Source: Pisolithus tinctorius
Taxonomy: Eukaryota > Basidiomycota > Agaricomycetes > Boletales > Pisolithaceae
DNA length: 64,000 bases
Assembly: GCA_024663395.1 (NCBI GenBank)
Contig: JANFAH010000010.1
Location: forward strand, 1,364,001-1,428,000
Direction of reading: 5' to 3'
Part shown: positions 53,363 through 64,000 of the stretch, piece after piece
How the letters are laid out: every line of letters begins with the position of its first letter
Numbering within the stretch: position 1 is the first letter of the stretch
The notes under the pieces: model-generated
What the model was told of the DNA's origin: nothing
What the model saw: the letters and a program-made list of their open reading frames with translations, nothing else
Databases searched by the model: none
Translations under genes and position numbers: made by a program

Positions 53363-54712
53363 ATGGCAACCAAGACTTGTTTTCAACCTCCCTGTGGTCG
53401 CTCTGCCACTAACCCCAACTCTGCTTCAGCCAGTGGGGCTCGCCACGAGACAGCTCTAGCTGCATTGGGCACCACTAGGCACTCCCCAGACCCTGTCAGT
53501 CCTTTCAGGGGCTTTTCAGCCCAGACATCCAATACCCCCACTCCACATTGCCCCACTGCTCCCATCCCTGAGGGTGACCCTGGTGATGATGGGCTGGGTG
53601 ACGATGATGATAATAACCCAGACAATGATGACCCTGGTGATGAGAATCCAGATGAGAATGATCTGGAGGATGAACTGGACTTCCCAGATCTGGACACTGA
53701 GCCTGCCATTACAGTCTTAGATAACCTCGCATCAGCCATCAAACTGTTGGCTCGCAATGCCTGCACTAGCCCTGAATTCTCAAGCAGGACCAAGTTGCAC
53801 GAGCCCAACACTTTTGATGGTACCAACCCAAAGAAACTTCACACTTTCTTCATCCAGTGCAAACTCAACTTCCAAGACCATCCCCAGGTTTTCAAGACCA
53901 ACTGTGCTAAGGTCATCTTTGCCCAGTCCTACCTCAAAGGCATGGCCTTAGAGTGGTTTGAGCCAGACTTGCTTGGGCTTGACAACCCTGATAACTGGCC
54001 TCTCTGGATGGACTCCTGGAGGGAGTTTGTCCTGGAGCTACAAACCACCTTTGGCCCCCATGATCTGGTCACTGATGCTGAGAGCCAACTCAACCATTTA
54101 CATATGAAGGGAAGTCAGTGCATTAACAAGTACATAGTAGACTTTAATCAGCTTGCTTCACAAGTCCAAGGCTATGGAGATGGTGCACTGTGCCATCTTT
54201 TCTATTCCAGCCTCCCAGACCAAATCAAAGATGAGGTCTGTTAAGTTGGCAAACCCTGGATGCTTCATGAGCTCTGCCACCTCGCCCAAGAAATAGATGC
54301 ATGCTATTGGGAGTGCAAGGAAGAAGTCCAGTGGGTGAGTAAGCACCAAAGCTTGTCCAACTCTAGTAACAACAAGTCTGGTGGCTCCAGCAACAACAAC
54401 CAGCCCAAGACTGGTCAAGATAAATCCAAGACCAGCAGCAGCAACAACACTGGATCTTCTCCCAAGCCAGGCAATAGTAATAACAGCAATTCGTCCAAGC
54501 CCAAGCCTAGCAAACTCGGCAAAGATGGAAAGCTTACCCCCAAGGAACACAAGCATCACATAGACAGAAACCTCTGCATGGTCTGTGGAGGGTCCAGTCA
54601 CTTTGCTGACAAATGCCCCAAGAAAGCCAGAAAGGCCAAAGCTCATGCTGTGGCTACCACTGAGGCTGCACTGGCCTTGGGCTCGGGTTCTACCCCTGAG
54701 GCAAAAAAATAG
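53363..54712 (+). pseudogene. gag: Gypsy element 2 Gag, one in-frame stop
   Basis: About 449 codons in one frame, interrupted only by TAA at 54242-54244 where gypsy element 1 has Arg. It parallels gypsy-1 Gag along its length: an acidic Asp/Asn-rich part (residues 75-115), LHEPNTFDGTNPKKLHTFFIQ, CKLNFQDHP, YLKGMALEWFEPDLL, FGPHDLVTDAESQLNHL, a Ser/Asn/Lys-rich region, and knuckle CMVCGGSSHFADKC. It ends in AAA AAA TAG. Apart from the stop it is well preserved. Confidence 0.9.
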
Positions 54713-54750
54713 GTAGCAGCTCCTGGGACTCCACACAATCCAGGAGCTGC
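54703..54750 (+). promoter_or_regulatory. Probable -1 ribosomal frameshift signal, gypsy element 2
   Basis: The heptamer A AAA AAA (54703-54709) abuts the gag TAG. A 6-nt spacer is followed by a perfect 11-bp stem, 54716-54726 (GCAGCTCCTGG) with 54740-54750, closing a 13-nt loop that resembles the gypsy-1 loop (ending CACAA). The -1 frame is open from 54709 into the protease. Stem sequences differ from gypsy element 1 while the pairing is kept. Confidence 0.82.
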
Positions 54751-55250
54751 ATTGACTCCAGTTGTGCAAACTTGGAGGCTCGTCTCAATGCATCTGCTCT
54801 TTCCAGTCTGAATTCTTTAACCCCCTATGTCATATTAGAAAACCCAGAAATACCTCGGCTTCGTACTTTAGTGGACTCTGGTTCCACACATCGTTTCATA
54901 GATAATCAATTTGCTAATCAACACTCGTTTACCCCATACTTGGTCCCCCCAATCTGACTCCAGCTCTTTGATGGAACATCCACCTTCACTATAACCCAAG
55001 CAGTAGATGTCAACATCTGCTTTGCGTCTGGCAACGTCACACTGGTAACCCTGTTTTTAGCCCCATTGGATTCTGAGTGTAAGATAGTTCTCAGACATGA
55101 CTGGCTCACCTGCTACAATCCATTGATTGACTGGGTACTGAGCAGTCTAACATTCTGGACTCCTGCACAAGGAATGCCAACCCCATCAACACCCCCTGTA
55201 AGCCCAATCTACACCAGCCTCCCTGACTCCAGTCCTAGTGACCAACCCGG
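54713..55250 (+). pseudogene. pol: Gypsy element 2 Pol: protease
   Basis: In the -1 frame from gag: [17 protein letters not shown], then LRTLVDSGSTHRFIDNQF with the active aspartate intact, then a TGA at 54955-54957, [17 protein letters not shown], and [19 protein letters not shown] Pro/Ser/Thr linker follows up to 55250, where LTR copy C enters. The homologous linker resumes at 57065. Confidence 0.85.
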
Positions 55251-57064
55251 TGTCACACACCAAAGGTGTTTGGTGAGGTGGACATGGATGCAGCTGATGA
55301 ACGGAGATGAAGACCATAGCCCTCATGCAAAGAAGGACAGCCAGAAATGTCAGCAGTCATCCCTCACACAAGAATGAGTTGTCAATGCCAAAGAAAAGAA
55401 AGGAGAAAGCAAGTTAAGTGCTGGTTAAAATTCTGAAGCACCCATGTATGGCATTCTGGTCTTCAACATATCTCCACCATTTCTGCAGATACTGAAACCA
55501 TTCCCACACTCACTTGTAGTGCTCAGCCACGCGATCCTACCTTCCAAAATTGGAAAGGATTTGCACACTCCACACATTTCTACAGCACTCCCTCCAAAAG
55601 ACACTCATTTTGCTAATTCTTCTGATATGGCCACCTCCACATCAATCATTTCGCTTGTCCCCTTTGCTAGGGACCATGGCTACATATATCTACCAGGGGT
55701 TCCTACCAGCTTCCATCCTGAAGCATCCTGGTACATCCCATCCTCATCTGCCCCCTCCCAGCCCATCCAGCTTGGACAGCACATTCCTTTTGTCAGTATG
55801 ACCTCTAGGAGGACATTCTTTGGTCGCCTCAGGTCTGTCATTCACTTGGGAAGGTCTTATGTGGTCATTTCAGTCTATCCAGTCCAAGAAGCATATGGAT
55901 CCTTCCTCCCTGCTCCCTGCAATGTCTTCATACTGGTCTCATCCATCATTCTTCCAAAATTGCGACAGCTACAGTATAATCTACTGTTCTCCACTCTCCC
56001 TGATCGCATCCATGACGAGTATGATGCACATCTTGCCTCCTTGTTGCAAGATACAGCAGAAGACACTCCCCCTTCATCCTCTCCTCCAACAGAGCCTCAT
56101 TCATGAAGTATCTATTTGCTTCACTGAGAGGATGGTTTGGGGGGGAAAGTTGCAATCCCTTATGCTCCTGTCACCCCACAGACCCCCAAAGCTTGACCCC
56201 TGTTGACATCTGACTCACCCTGTCCACTTTTGGATGTACTATATCGGCATCAGATCAGTGCTGCCTCTCTGTCATCCCACTTTGGCCCAAAGGAGATCTC
56301 TTTGAGATGTGACATGCACAGCCTCCCCCTAATGCGATTCCAGTGCGCTTTCCCAGTTTCTGACTTTACTTGACTCATACTTTGACATCCTGACTGTCTT
56401 TGACTCACTTATTGCCAATACTTACCAATCTTTTGGCCTTGCTTACTGATTCTTTGCCTTTTGGCTTACTTATCCTTACCAATGCTCACCAATGCTTTCT
56501 AAGATGATTACCCACCACTTACATTCCTTACTCATCAGTTACCAATCACTTACCAAGTGTTTGCACCTTGTTTTCCATAGGCAACACCCCTGTACTGTAT
56601 ATAATCACTGTACTTAGATAACTGAAAAAAAAAAAGACATCAGAGAGCCCCTCTTGCTCACAATTTATCATCTCTCAGTAATTCATTCAGCAGCTTCAAT
56701 AGTTGAGACTTTATTAAGGGTCTAACTATCATCTACTTCACTTATCATCATCTATCATCAATATACTTGGCTCCAAGCCCTTCCTGAGCTCAGTGCAGCC
56801 TAGGACATTGAATTAAGTCATCATCCATCCTTCTGTAGGCTGACAGCAGTCTACCCTATCGCATTCTATCGCATTCCTGCTCCTTCTTTGTCAGGAGCAT
56901 CCCCAATCCTCAGCACTCATCTTTGAGTGTTGTAGCTCATAAAAACCCTTCCCAATCAAAGGTTCCACCATCTGGGTACCACATAGGCACACCACCACTC
57001 ACTCTTTTTGTCTTTTGTGTTGGTTTTGGTTGGTTTCCACCACTGAACCACACTTTGACTCACA
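55251..57064 (+). mobile_element. Long LTR copy C (1814 bp) inside gypsy element 2 pol
   Basis: Begins TGTCACACACCAAAGG and ends TTTGACTCACA. The flanks are CCGG at 55247-55250 and CTGG at 57065-57068, i.e. a 4-bp duplication with one C-to-T change. A TATA box (TATATAATCACTG) near 56597 is 1.34 kb in, leaving about 470 bp downstream. The gypsy-2 linker continues across it, so the insertion is clear. The U3-like part has a 220-codon frame (55444-56106). Confidence 0.82.
55444..56106 (+). CDS. Unknown 220-codon ORF in the U3 part of LTR copy C
   Basis: The longest version of the LTR-borne frame. Residues 1-70 are hydrophobic (MYGILVFNISPPFLQILK...), then DHGYIYLPGVPTSFHPEASWY, then SMTSRRTFFGRLRSVIHLGRS, YVVISVYPVQEAYGSFLPAPC, PKLRQLQYNLLFSTLPDRIHD and an acidic Ser/Pro tail ending EPHS. 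Copies A, B and D have the same sequence with a shared one-base shift near codon 58, and A and D have a TGA. No signal peptide or known catalytic motif was recognised. It may be a captured gene or an LTR-encoded protein. Confidence 0.5.
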   Translation: MYGILVFNISPPFLQILKPFPHSLVVLSHAILPSKIGKDLHTPHISTALPPKDTHFANSSDMATSTSIISLVPFARDHGYIYLPGVPTSFHPEASWYIPSSSAPSQPIQLGQHIPFVSMTSRRTFFGRLRSVIHLGRSYVVISVYPVQEAYGSFLPAPCNVFILVSSIILPKLRQLQYNLLFSTLPDRIHDEYDAHLASLLQDTAEDTPPSSSPPTEPHS

Positions 57065-59398
57065 CTGGCCTTGCACCATCTGTACCAGTCTCCAACTCCC
57101 CAGCTTGCACCCCTCTGAAGGCCCCTCTGGTTTCCCTAATCAATGCAGCCACTTTTGTGCACACCTGCAAACTAGAAGGGTCTGTCCAGTTCCAACTCCA
57201 GCTCCATCCCTCAGACTCAGCTTAAGCCTGATCAGCCTCAGCTTCCTCTCCTCTGGCCTTACCCAATGTACTGGAAGAGTACCATGACTTCACTGATGTA
57301 TTCAGCAAGGCCAAGGCCTCAGCACTCCCACCACACCAGGAGTATGACCTGAAGATAGAGCTTGAAGAAGGAACAACCCCACCCCTCAGCACCATCTATT
57401 TGCTGTCTCCAGTAAAGCTCCAAGCTCTCCAGACTTTCATCGATGAAAACCCTACTACTGGATTCATTCAGCCTACATCCTCCCCTTATGCTGCACTGGT
57501 CCTCTTTGTCAAAAAGAAGGACAGCCCCTCTGGCTTTGTGTAGACTTCTGCAGCTTCAACAAAATCACTAAGAAAGACCAATGCCCGCTACTGCTCATCT
57601 CTGATCTTTTGGATTCACCAAGCTGAGCTAAGATCTATACTAAAATTGATCTTCAGCATGCCTACCATCTTGTCCAGATTGCCCCAGGCAATGAATGGTA
57701 GACCACATTCCAGACTCAGTATGGATCTTACAAGTGGTTAGTGATGCCTTTTGGCCTCACCAATGCCCTGGCCACATTCCAGTGCTTCATCAACACTATC
57801 TTTGCAGATATGTTGGATGTCTGCATAGTTGTTTACCTAGATGACATTTTAATCTACTCCAGAGATAAGGAGTCTCATAAGCAGTATGTCCAAGAGGTAC
57901 TCTGCCAGCTTCGGCTTCATGGCCTTTATGCGAAGCTGGAGAAATGTGAGTTCCACTCAGACTCAGTCAAATACCTCAGATTCCACCTCTCCCCTGCTGG
58001 CCTCACTATGTCGAAGGAAAAGGTCCAGACCATCTGCAATTGGCCCAAGCCTCGCAAGGTCAAAGACATACAGTCCTTCCTCAGCTTCGCTAACTTCTAC
58101 TGCTGGTTTATCTTTAATTACTTGGACATTGTCATACCACTGACTCAGCTTACCCACAAAGGGGCTCCTTGGAACTTCTCTGAGGAATGCCACCAGTCAT
58201 TTAATAACCTCAAGGCCGCCTTTACTACCACACTGGTCTTAACTCATTTCATCCCCAGGGTCCCTATCACTGTTGAGACTGATGTGTTGGACTATGCCAT
58301 CGCCAGCATCCTCTCTATCACCTGTGGCAATGGCCAAATACATCTGGTCACTTTCTACTCCTGGACTCTGATGGCCCTGGAGTTGAATTATGACACCCAT
58401 GATAAGGAATTGCTTGCAATTTTTGAAGCATTCTAGACCTGGTGTCACTACCTTGAGGGCTTGGCCTCGCCAGTTGATGTTGTTACTGACCACAAGAATC
58501 TTGAGTACTTTTCTACCTCTAAAGTACTCACCTGCTGCCAAGCTCACTGGTCTGAATTCCTGTCTCAATTCAATATGATCATTAGATTCAGGCCTGGTAA
58601 GCTCAGGGCTAAGCCCAATGCCCTAACTAGACGATGGGACATCTACCCCAAAGAGGGGGATAGCAGCTATGCCTGAGTGAACCTGCAGAACCTGAGACTG
58701 GTCTTCACCCAGGAGCAACTAGCAGTCTCCCTCTGTGCCACTTACCTTGAGTACCCAGTCTTACAGGCAGTTGCACTAATGGATATAGAAAAGCTCCATA
58801 ATGATATCCTGACCACACTACCGGATGACCCAGTCTCACAAATCTGCCTGTCCAACATGTCTGATCCCTGGTGGTCAGTAGATGACACCAGCTTCCTTCA
58901 GCTTGATGGAAGGATCTACATGCTGGACTCAAATGATATCTGCCTCAGGGTCTTGCAGCTTAAGCATGACCATCCCCTGTCTGGCCACTTTGGCCAAAAC
59001 TGAACCCTAGAACTTATTTGGCATGAGTATACCTGGCCTGGCCTCAGGACATTTGTCAAAGACTATGTCCGGTCTTGCATGGCCTGCACTCAGGCTAAGG
59101 TTCCCTGCCATCAGCCTTATGGCCTTCTCAAGCAACTCCCAGTGCTGGAGAAGCCATGGAATTCTATCTCTATGGATTTCATCAAGCAACTCCCAGCCTC
59201 AGCTGGCTTCATGGCCATCCTTGTAGTAGTTGACTGGCTTTCCAAGCAGGCCATATTCATCCCAACCCATGATACCATAACAGCCCCAGAACTTACCAAG
59301 TTGTTCCTACTCCATGTCTTTTTGAAGCACAGAGTACTGGCCCATGTAACCTCAGACAGAGGCTTGGAGTTCGTATCTCATTTCTTCCAGTCACTCAG
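57065..59398 (+). pseudogene. pol: Gypsy element 2 Pol: RT, RNase H and partial integrase
   Basis: Resumes with [23 protein letters not shown] follows with frameshifts at about 57520-57740: LVLFVKKKD, then [24 protein letters not shown] and the intact box VVYLDDILIYSRD, LYAKLEKCEFH, and FLSFANFYCWFI. RNase H includes ITVETDVLDYAIASIL, where Asp follows Glu-Thr, and a stop after LLAIFEAF. The integrase has H-x-GHFGQN, WPGLRTFVKDYVRSC, MACTQAK, SMDFIKQLP with the first aspartate, VVVDWLSKQAIFIP and HVTSDRGLEFVSHFF with the second. It breaks off at 59398 at LTR copy D before the catalytic glutamate. About six stops are present. Confidence 0.87.
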
Positions 59399-60635
59399 TG
59401 TCACACACCAAAGGTGTTGTGGACATGGTTACAGCTGACTCTGCCTAACTCATCGACGAGTTGTGCACGATGCCCAAGCATGCAGATGAAGACTAAAGGC
59501 CTCATGTGTAGAAAGACTGCTGAACATTAACAGTCATCCTTCACACAAGAACAAGTTGTCAGTGCTAAAGAGAAAAGAGGAAGCAAGTTAAGCATGCATT
59601 AAAGGTTTTTAGTGCCCATGTATGGCCATCATTCCAGTTTTTGTCATATCTCTGCCATTTCCAAAGATGTCAACTTGGTTGTCACACTTGCTTAAAGTGC
59701 TCAGCCCCATGATTCTGCCTTCCAAATTTGGAGAGGATCCTCACACCCTACACATTTCTACAGCACTCCATCCATCAGACACTCATTTTGCTAAGTCCAT
59801 CAATCATGGCTGCCTCTTCATCAGTCGTCTTGCTTGTCTCGTTTGCCAGAGACAGTGGCTATGTATATCTGCCAGGTGTTCCCACCAGCTTCCATCCTGA
59901 AGGCTGCTGGTTCATCCCATCATTGTCAGCCCCGTCTCATCCCATGCAGCTTGGTCAGCATGTTCTCCTTGTCAGTATGACTTCCAGAAGGACATTCTTT
60001 GGTTGCCTCAGGTCTGTCACTTGGTTAGAAAGGTCTTATGTGGTCATTTTGGTCTCTCCTCTTGATGAAGCATATGGATCATTCCTCCCTGCTCCCTGCA
60101 CCATCATTATTCCAGTCTTGTCCATCATTCTTCCCACATTGTGACAGCTGCAGTATAATCTACTGTTCTCCAGCCTCCCTGATCACATTCATGATGAGTA
60201 TGACGTGCATCTTGCCTTCTTACTGCAAGATCCAGCAGAAGATGTTCCCCCTTCTCCTCCTCCTCCATCAGAGCCCCATTCATGAAGTTTTTGTTAACTT
60301 TGCTGAGAGGACAAAAGGGTGGGAGACACAATTGCATATGCTCTCATTGCCCCACAGACCCCCAACACCCTAGCCCCCTTTGATGCCTGACTCATGCCCT
60401 TCAATTCTGGAATTAATACTTCCCTATCTGGAAACACCATCCATCTGTCATGCCATCTTTGGATCTAGAGATGTCTCTGCTGAGATCTAACTTGCATCGC
60501 CACCCCCTAATGTGATATCAGTGTGCTTACTCAGTTTCTGATTCCATTTGACTCATCCTGTGATCTTTTGACTATCCTTGACTTGTTCATTGCCAATACT
60601 TACCAATCTTCTTTGCTTGCTTACTTAGCATGAGA
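59399..60635 (+). mobile_element. Long LTR copy D (truncated) in gypsy element 2 integrase
   Basis: Begins TGTCACACACCAAAGG after TCAG and matches A and B closely to about 60635, stopping before the TATA box. The embedded frame (59728-60144) is open for 138 codons, then has the same TGA as copy A, and continues as decayed homology to about 60285. The 3' end and the gypsy-2 remainder are lost. Confidence 0.72.
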
Positions 60636-60639
60636 AATT

Positions 60640-61225
60640 GGCAGTGGCAGTGAAGCAGACCTGACAACTGCAGCCAGCACATGCATGTGATCTGAGAGGC
60701 CAGAAACCCTGTGATGTCACTGCCATCAGCCACCATCAGCCACCTTGGCCCCATTGTCCCCCTTGCTGGCATTGTCAGCATGGCTGGGCATGCCATATGT
60801 GGTCACATCCCGTTGGCAATAGCATGATCGAGCCTGATCGGGCTCCACTGCCCCCAGCTTGGAAGCTTCCACAGGATTGTATACACACATCACCCATTTC
60901 ATTACATATGATCTCTACATGCCACTTATATATGCATGTACTATGGTCAGACCATTCACAAGCAGCGCATCATTGATGATTGCACTCGACGATGTTCCCC
61001 ATGATGGTGTGACCATGACAGTATGATTTTGGAGGAGTGGAATGATGATCATGTCACCTTACACAGTGACCTAGCAGACTTCGAGAGACCCAAAAAAATG
61101 AAAATTGAAGTTGCCGTATGATGTGTATGACAGTAATATGTATGGCATGCAAAGACAACAACAACAACAACAATGTAGTTTAAGTATTAAGAAGGAGAAG
61201 AAAAAGACAAAATGATGTCGACATG
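60640..61225. other. Unassigned spacer with (CAA)n
   Basis: No gene recognised. A short CAA microsatellite lies at 61156-61173. A weak ATCAGCCACC duplication lies near 60722-60745. This is the breakpoint region between LTR copy D and the tyrosine-recombinase gene. Confidence 0.4.
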
Positions 61226-61229
61226 CATC

Positions 61230-63529
61230 ACTACTGATCATTGCTGGATTGCCCCATCGAAGGAATGTCATGGACTTCGTCAGTGAGGTGACAATGGTGT
61301 TCCCCATCTCTGGGATGCCATTTGCAAGCATCCAAGATTGCCTTGAGGAGGCTTGTGTGTCCTAGACTGGCAGCACTTCCATAAGCCTTGAGGAAGGCTT
61401 CCTCGTCACCTTGGCATCTGAAGGGAAATGTCATCAGAGACTCAGAGGGCAGAGTTTGCCAGGAGGAGCTCAGGAGGTGGTGATGCGAACAAACTGACTT
61501 ACTCATTGAGAAATTCCGTCATGATGACACCTCGCTGGTGGTGCTTCATATTGAACTGCCGCCCATGCTTCCCATTGCAGTGGTGGTGTGGCCAGTCCTT
61601 GAGCAGAATGTACAGGCCAAGTCGTGGCTCACCTTCTGTCCAGTGGCACACTACATCCCTCTAGGAGTCGGATTTTGGCATCCATGTCCCATCAACACAC
61701 AAGACAGGCACATTTGGGATGCGAAGAGGGACTGAGGGGTGGGTGCTGGTCCTCTGTGGTCCAACATGAGAAGGGAGGGACATCGAGAAACTAGTCAGTT
61801 GGTGTGGTAGAATTGTTATAGCATTTATGGACTCACCGATTGCTGGCATTACCTGATGCAACACTGTTGCAGGTCGAGCCAAGTATGTCGAGGGCAAGGT
61901 TAGGGCCGTCACAACCAAGTTGCTCATGTCACTGAGCTGTTGGCGGACTTCTTTCATGGTCGAGTGCAGCGAGGCCACATCTGCTGTTAGTGATGTGTGG
62001 GCCATGTTGAGTGCCTCAGTGGAGGCTGGCCTGGTGAGTGCAGCTTCGCCTGCAAATGAACCATCGGCTTCATGTGAGACTGGATGCAGCACATCACTGT
62101 GGTCATCTTTGTAACAGTGTAATTCGTCAAGCAAGTAGTGCATTAGCGTATTGCACTGTATTGGTGGTGTGGAGCAAAAGAGAAGTCAGTACGACACATG
62201 CTGATCAACTGCTGCACACCCAGATAGGAAAGAGGGCAACTCACATGCTCGCCTTCTGCCCAAACACGAGGCGTAGGAAGGCATCACATGCCTTGCCCAT
62301 ATCAGGGCATGGATAAATCTTATAGCGATTACCTTCGGTAGGAAGAAGATCAGATATGCATCGCCACACCACGATGAAGATGGATGGACACACTTCGCAA
62401 GTTGGCTTCCCTCATCCCCTTGTCCAGCTTTTTCTGCCATCCCTTTCAGTTTCTCAAGTGGATCTCAAAGTAAGTGTTAAGCTCATTTATGGTGAGTGCG
62501 TGTTCCTCGCCTCGCAGGTATTTCATGAACACAGCATTGATGACAGTCCCATCAAGCTGGACATCTCCATGCTTCAATTTCACCAGTTCATAGTTCCTGT
62601 CATGGGTCACTGTCAAAACCGTTGTTAACATCATGGATAGATCGCTAGCACTTTCCTTGTCCAGAGCGTGAATGCAACAGCACCACAGGCCAAGTAATCG
62701 AGGTGCCATGTGATTGCTAGCTTTGCCTTGTTACTCAAGCACTTGCTCATCGGCAGCCCTTGCAAGCCTGTCATTGCAAGACGAATATACTGCAATGGGA
62801 CATTGAAGGGACATAGAGATTCTGACCAGGTGAGGATCTGATCCATGTACTCCTTTTTCATGGCTCCTGAGTGCATTTGCTCAGCCCCTTTGGAGTTAAC
62901 CTTGTGCCTGATAGATGCAACAACATCGCTAACTTCTGCTGAAAGGACTGGGTTACCTTCCCATTGGTGTCATGCATCATTGTGATGCCATTGTCTGCGG
63001 AATGTTGCACCCTCACTGTTGGGAGGAACAGTGCATCGAGGGTATTAGTCAACAAGTACAGGGGTAAAATGAGTGGTCATGGCACACACACCTCGTCCCA
63101 CAACATCTTGAATGCTGCTCGAATTCCGTCGATTGTGCTCTGGCTACAATTCTCCTGGAATCCCTTCCATGAAAGGTAAAGTGCCAATGCTTTATCTGAG
63201 CACTGGTTTGGCACACACTCAAATGCATTCTTGAAATTGGGATCACTGTAGACTTCTGAGTTGTCTACAGCATGGCTTAGAGCTGATGGCAACCCCTCTG
63301 CTGGAAAGTGGCTCCCCAGCCACAAGCGTGCTTGATGGACATGCCTAAAGTATGTTGCCCTCGTCTTTGCTGCTCGCAGGAGAGTTTGCTTGCCGGCTTC
63401 CTTGATTTGATGGACAGTATGCAAGCTCGGCAGTTCCTTTGCAGCAGACACCCTCGCCTTCTTTTTTGGCTTGTTTGGGGACCCAGATGAGGCGGGGTAC
63501 TTAGTAGTCAATGCCTTCTGTCTGGCCAT
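61230..63529 (-). pseudogene. Crypton-like tyrosine recombinase of the mushroom family, catalytic core missing
   Basis: Minus strand from ATG at 63529. The N-terminus is basic (NKPKKKARVSAAKEL), then KTRATYFRHVHQARLWLG, ALALYLSWKGFQENCSQST then IDGIRAAFKMLWDE (the core-binding region). Frames follow at 62876-62631 (AMKKEYMDQILTWSESLCP, FTLWTRK) and 62709-62446 (NYELVKLKHGDV). Near 62300 is IYPCPDMGKACDAFLRLVFG. Then MHYLLDELHCYKDDHSDVLHP (62143) and the C-terminal part to 61230 (WTEGEPRLGLYILLKDWP, FNMKHHQR). The catalytic stretch usually found between the last two parts (a THCFRRGG-type box and WWGGW) is not visible; about 105 bp with possible GTGAGT...ACAG ends is there instead. Stops occur in several places. 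Confidence 0.72.
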
Positions 63530-63559
63530 TATGACAGGATGTTCATCATGGACCTGAAC

Positions 63560-63756
63560 TTGACTTCACAATGTGGGAGTTGTGTGAAGTCACAAGCACA
63601 GGGGCATTAGCTACCATGTCAAATAGTTGTTTATTTCAATTCTAATACACAAGTGGACTTGGCAGAAAGTCTTGACATGTGTGTACTACGGAGTGCAGCA
63701 AGTCAAGTAGTACTAATGTAATGCTAGAGTATTGAATGTGTATTTGACAGATGTGT
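63560..63756. other. No gene recognised
   Basis: Presumed upstream region of the minus-strand recombinase. It is AT-rich with no recognised promoter motif. Confidence 0.3.
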
Positions 63757-64000
63757 AGTAGGGAGGAGCAAGGCTGTCTGCATGAGGGAAAATGAATGAC
63801 TACAACTTGCGACGGTCCTGTACGAGGCAGGCATATTCTTCGTCAAGCTTGGCATACCTGTAGTGGGGAGTAAGGCTGTCTGCACAAGGGAAAATGAGTG
63901 ATTGCAACTTACAACGGTCCTGTATGAGGCAGGTATATTCTTCATCAACCTTGGGATACCTGTGGTGGGGAGTAAGGCTGTCTGCGCAAGGGGAAATGAA
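63757..64000. repeat. Tandem ~102-bp repeat running off the window
   Basis: Two full units (63757-63860 and 63861-63960) and part of a third share AAGGCTGTCTGC, GGGAAAATGA, CGGTCCTGTA and GAGGCAGGYATATTCTTC. On the minus strand one frame reads KLDEEYACLVQDRRKL in one unit and KVDEEYTCLIQDRCKL in another, so the repeat may be the end of a repetitive coding exon continuing beyond the window. Confidence 0.65.

Noticed and set aside
1..64000. tRNA or rRNA genes
   Set aside because: No cloverleaf-like A and B box pairs or rRNA-like conserved blocks were noticed by eye; a tRNAscan-SE or Infernal run would settle it.

Overview
The window looks like a transposon graveyard from a filamentous basidiomycete, probably an Agaricomycete with a large, repeat-rich genome. 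This is inferred from the families recognised: a Chs3-type chitin synthase remnant, two kinds of tyrosine-recombinase gene common in mushroom genomes, a basidiomycete-type LINE with RNase H, a Myb/SANT plus PIF/Harbinger pair, Ty1/copia and Ty3/gypsy elements, and Tc1. No intact cellular gene was found. CpG is scarce almost everywhere, and many stops fit CGA-to-TGA decay. The exception is 29.9-34.0 kb, a younger Ty3/gypsy copy that is still rich in CG.

Layout. 0-8.1 kb: gypsy gag debris, then a minus-strand tyrosine recombinase split by a 4.06-kb DNA transposon (3066-7126) that itself carries a 905-bp solo LTR. 8.2-11.2 kb: a Myb/SANT gene facing a PIF/Harbinger transposase, with a long ORF-bearing LTR (copy A) between them. 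11.6-15.7 kb: copia element 1 (minus). 15.9-20.3 kb: a Tc1 element split by a 2.75-kb element holding minisatellites, a solo LTR and TCACATGA arrays. 22-27.5 kb: a partial relative of that element abutting copia element 2 (minus). 29.2-34.5 kb: the chitin synthase pseudogene split by gypsy element 1, flanked by the target duplication CTGAG. 34.7-36 kb: a LINE tail. 36.4-38.3 kb: LTR copy B. 38.3-51.1 kb: gypsy element 3, a chromodomain element, interrupted by a 350-bp LTR-like insert and a 5.08-kb palindromic element (41955-47036). 51.4-59.4 kb: a coiled-coil ORF broken by a solo LTR, then gypsy element 2, broken by LTR copies C and D. 61.2-63.5 kb: a second tyrosine-recombinase pseudogene, then tandem repeats running off the end.

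The most interesting signals are these. (1) Two diverged gypsy elements share a gag/pol junction with an A-rich slippery heptamer touching the gag stop and a covarying 11-pair hairpin, which looks like a programmed -1 frameshift site. (2) Several palindromic elements with CAC.../...GTG ends, four of them CACT- or CACAG-type, include one with arms of about 2.5 kb that could fold into long dsRNA. (3) A 1.8-kb LTR family carries a conserved reading frame upstream of its TATA box and seems to insert at YCGG.
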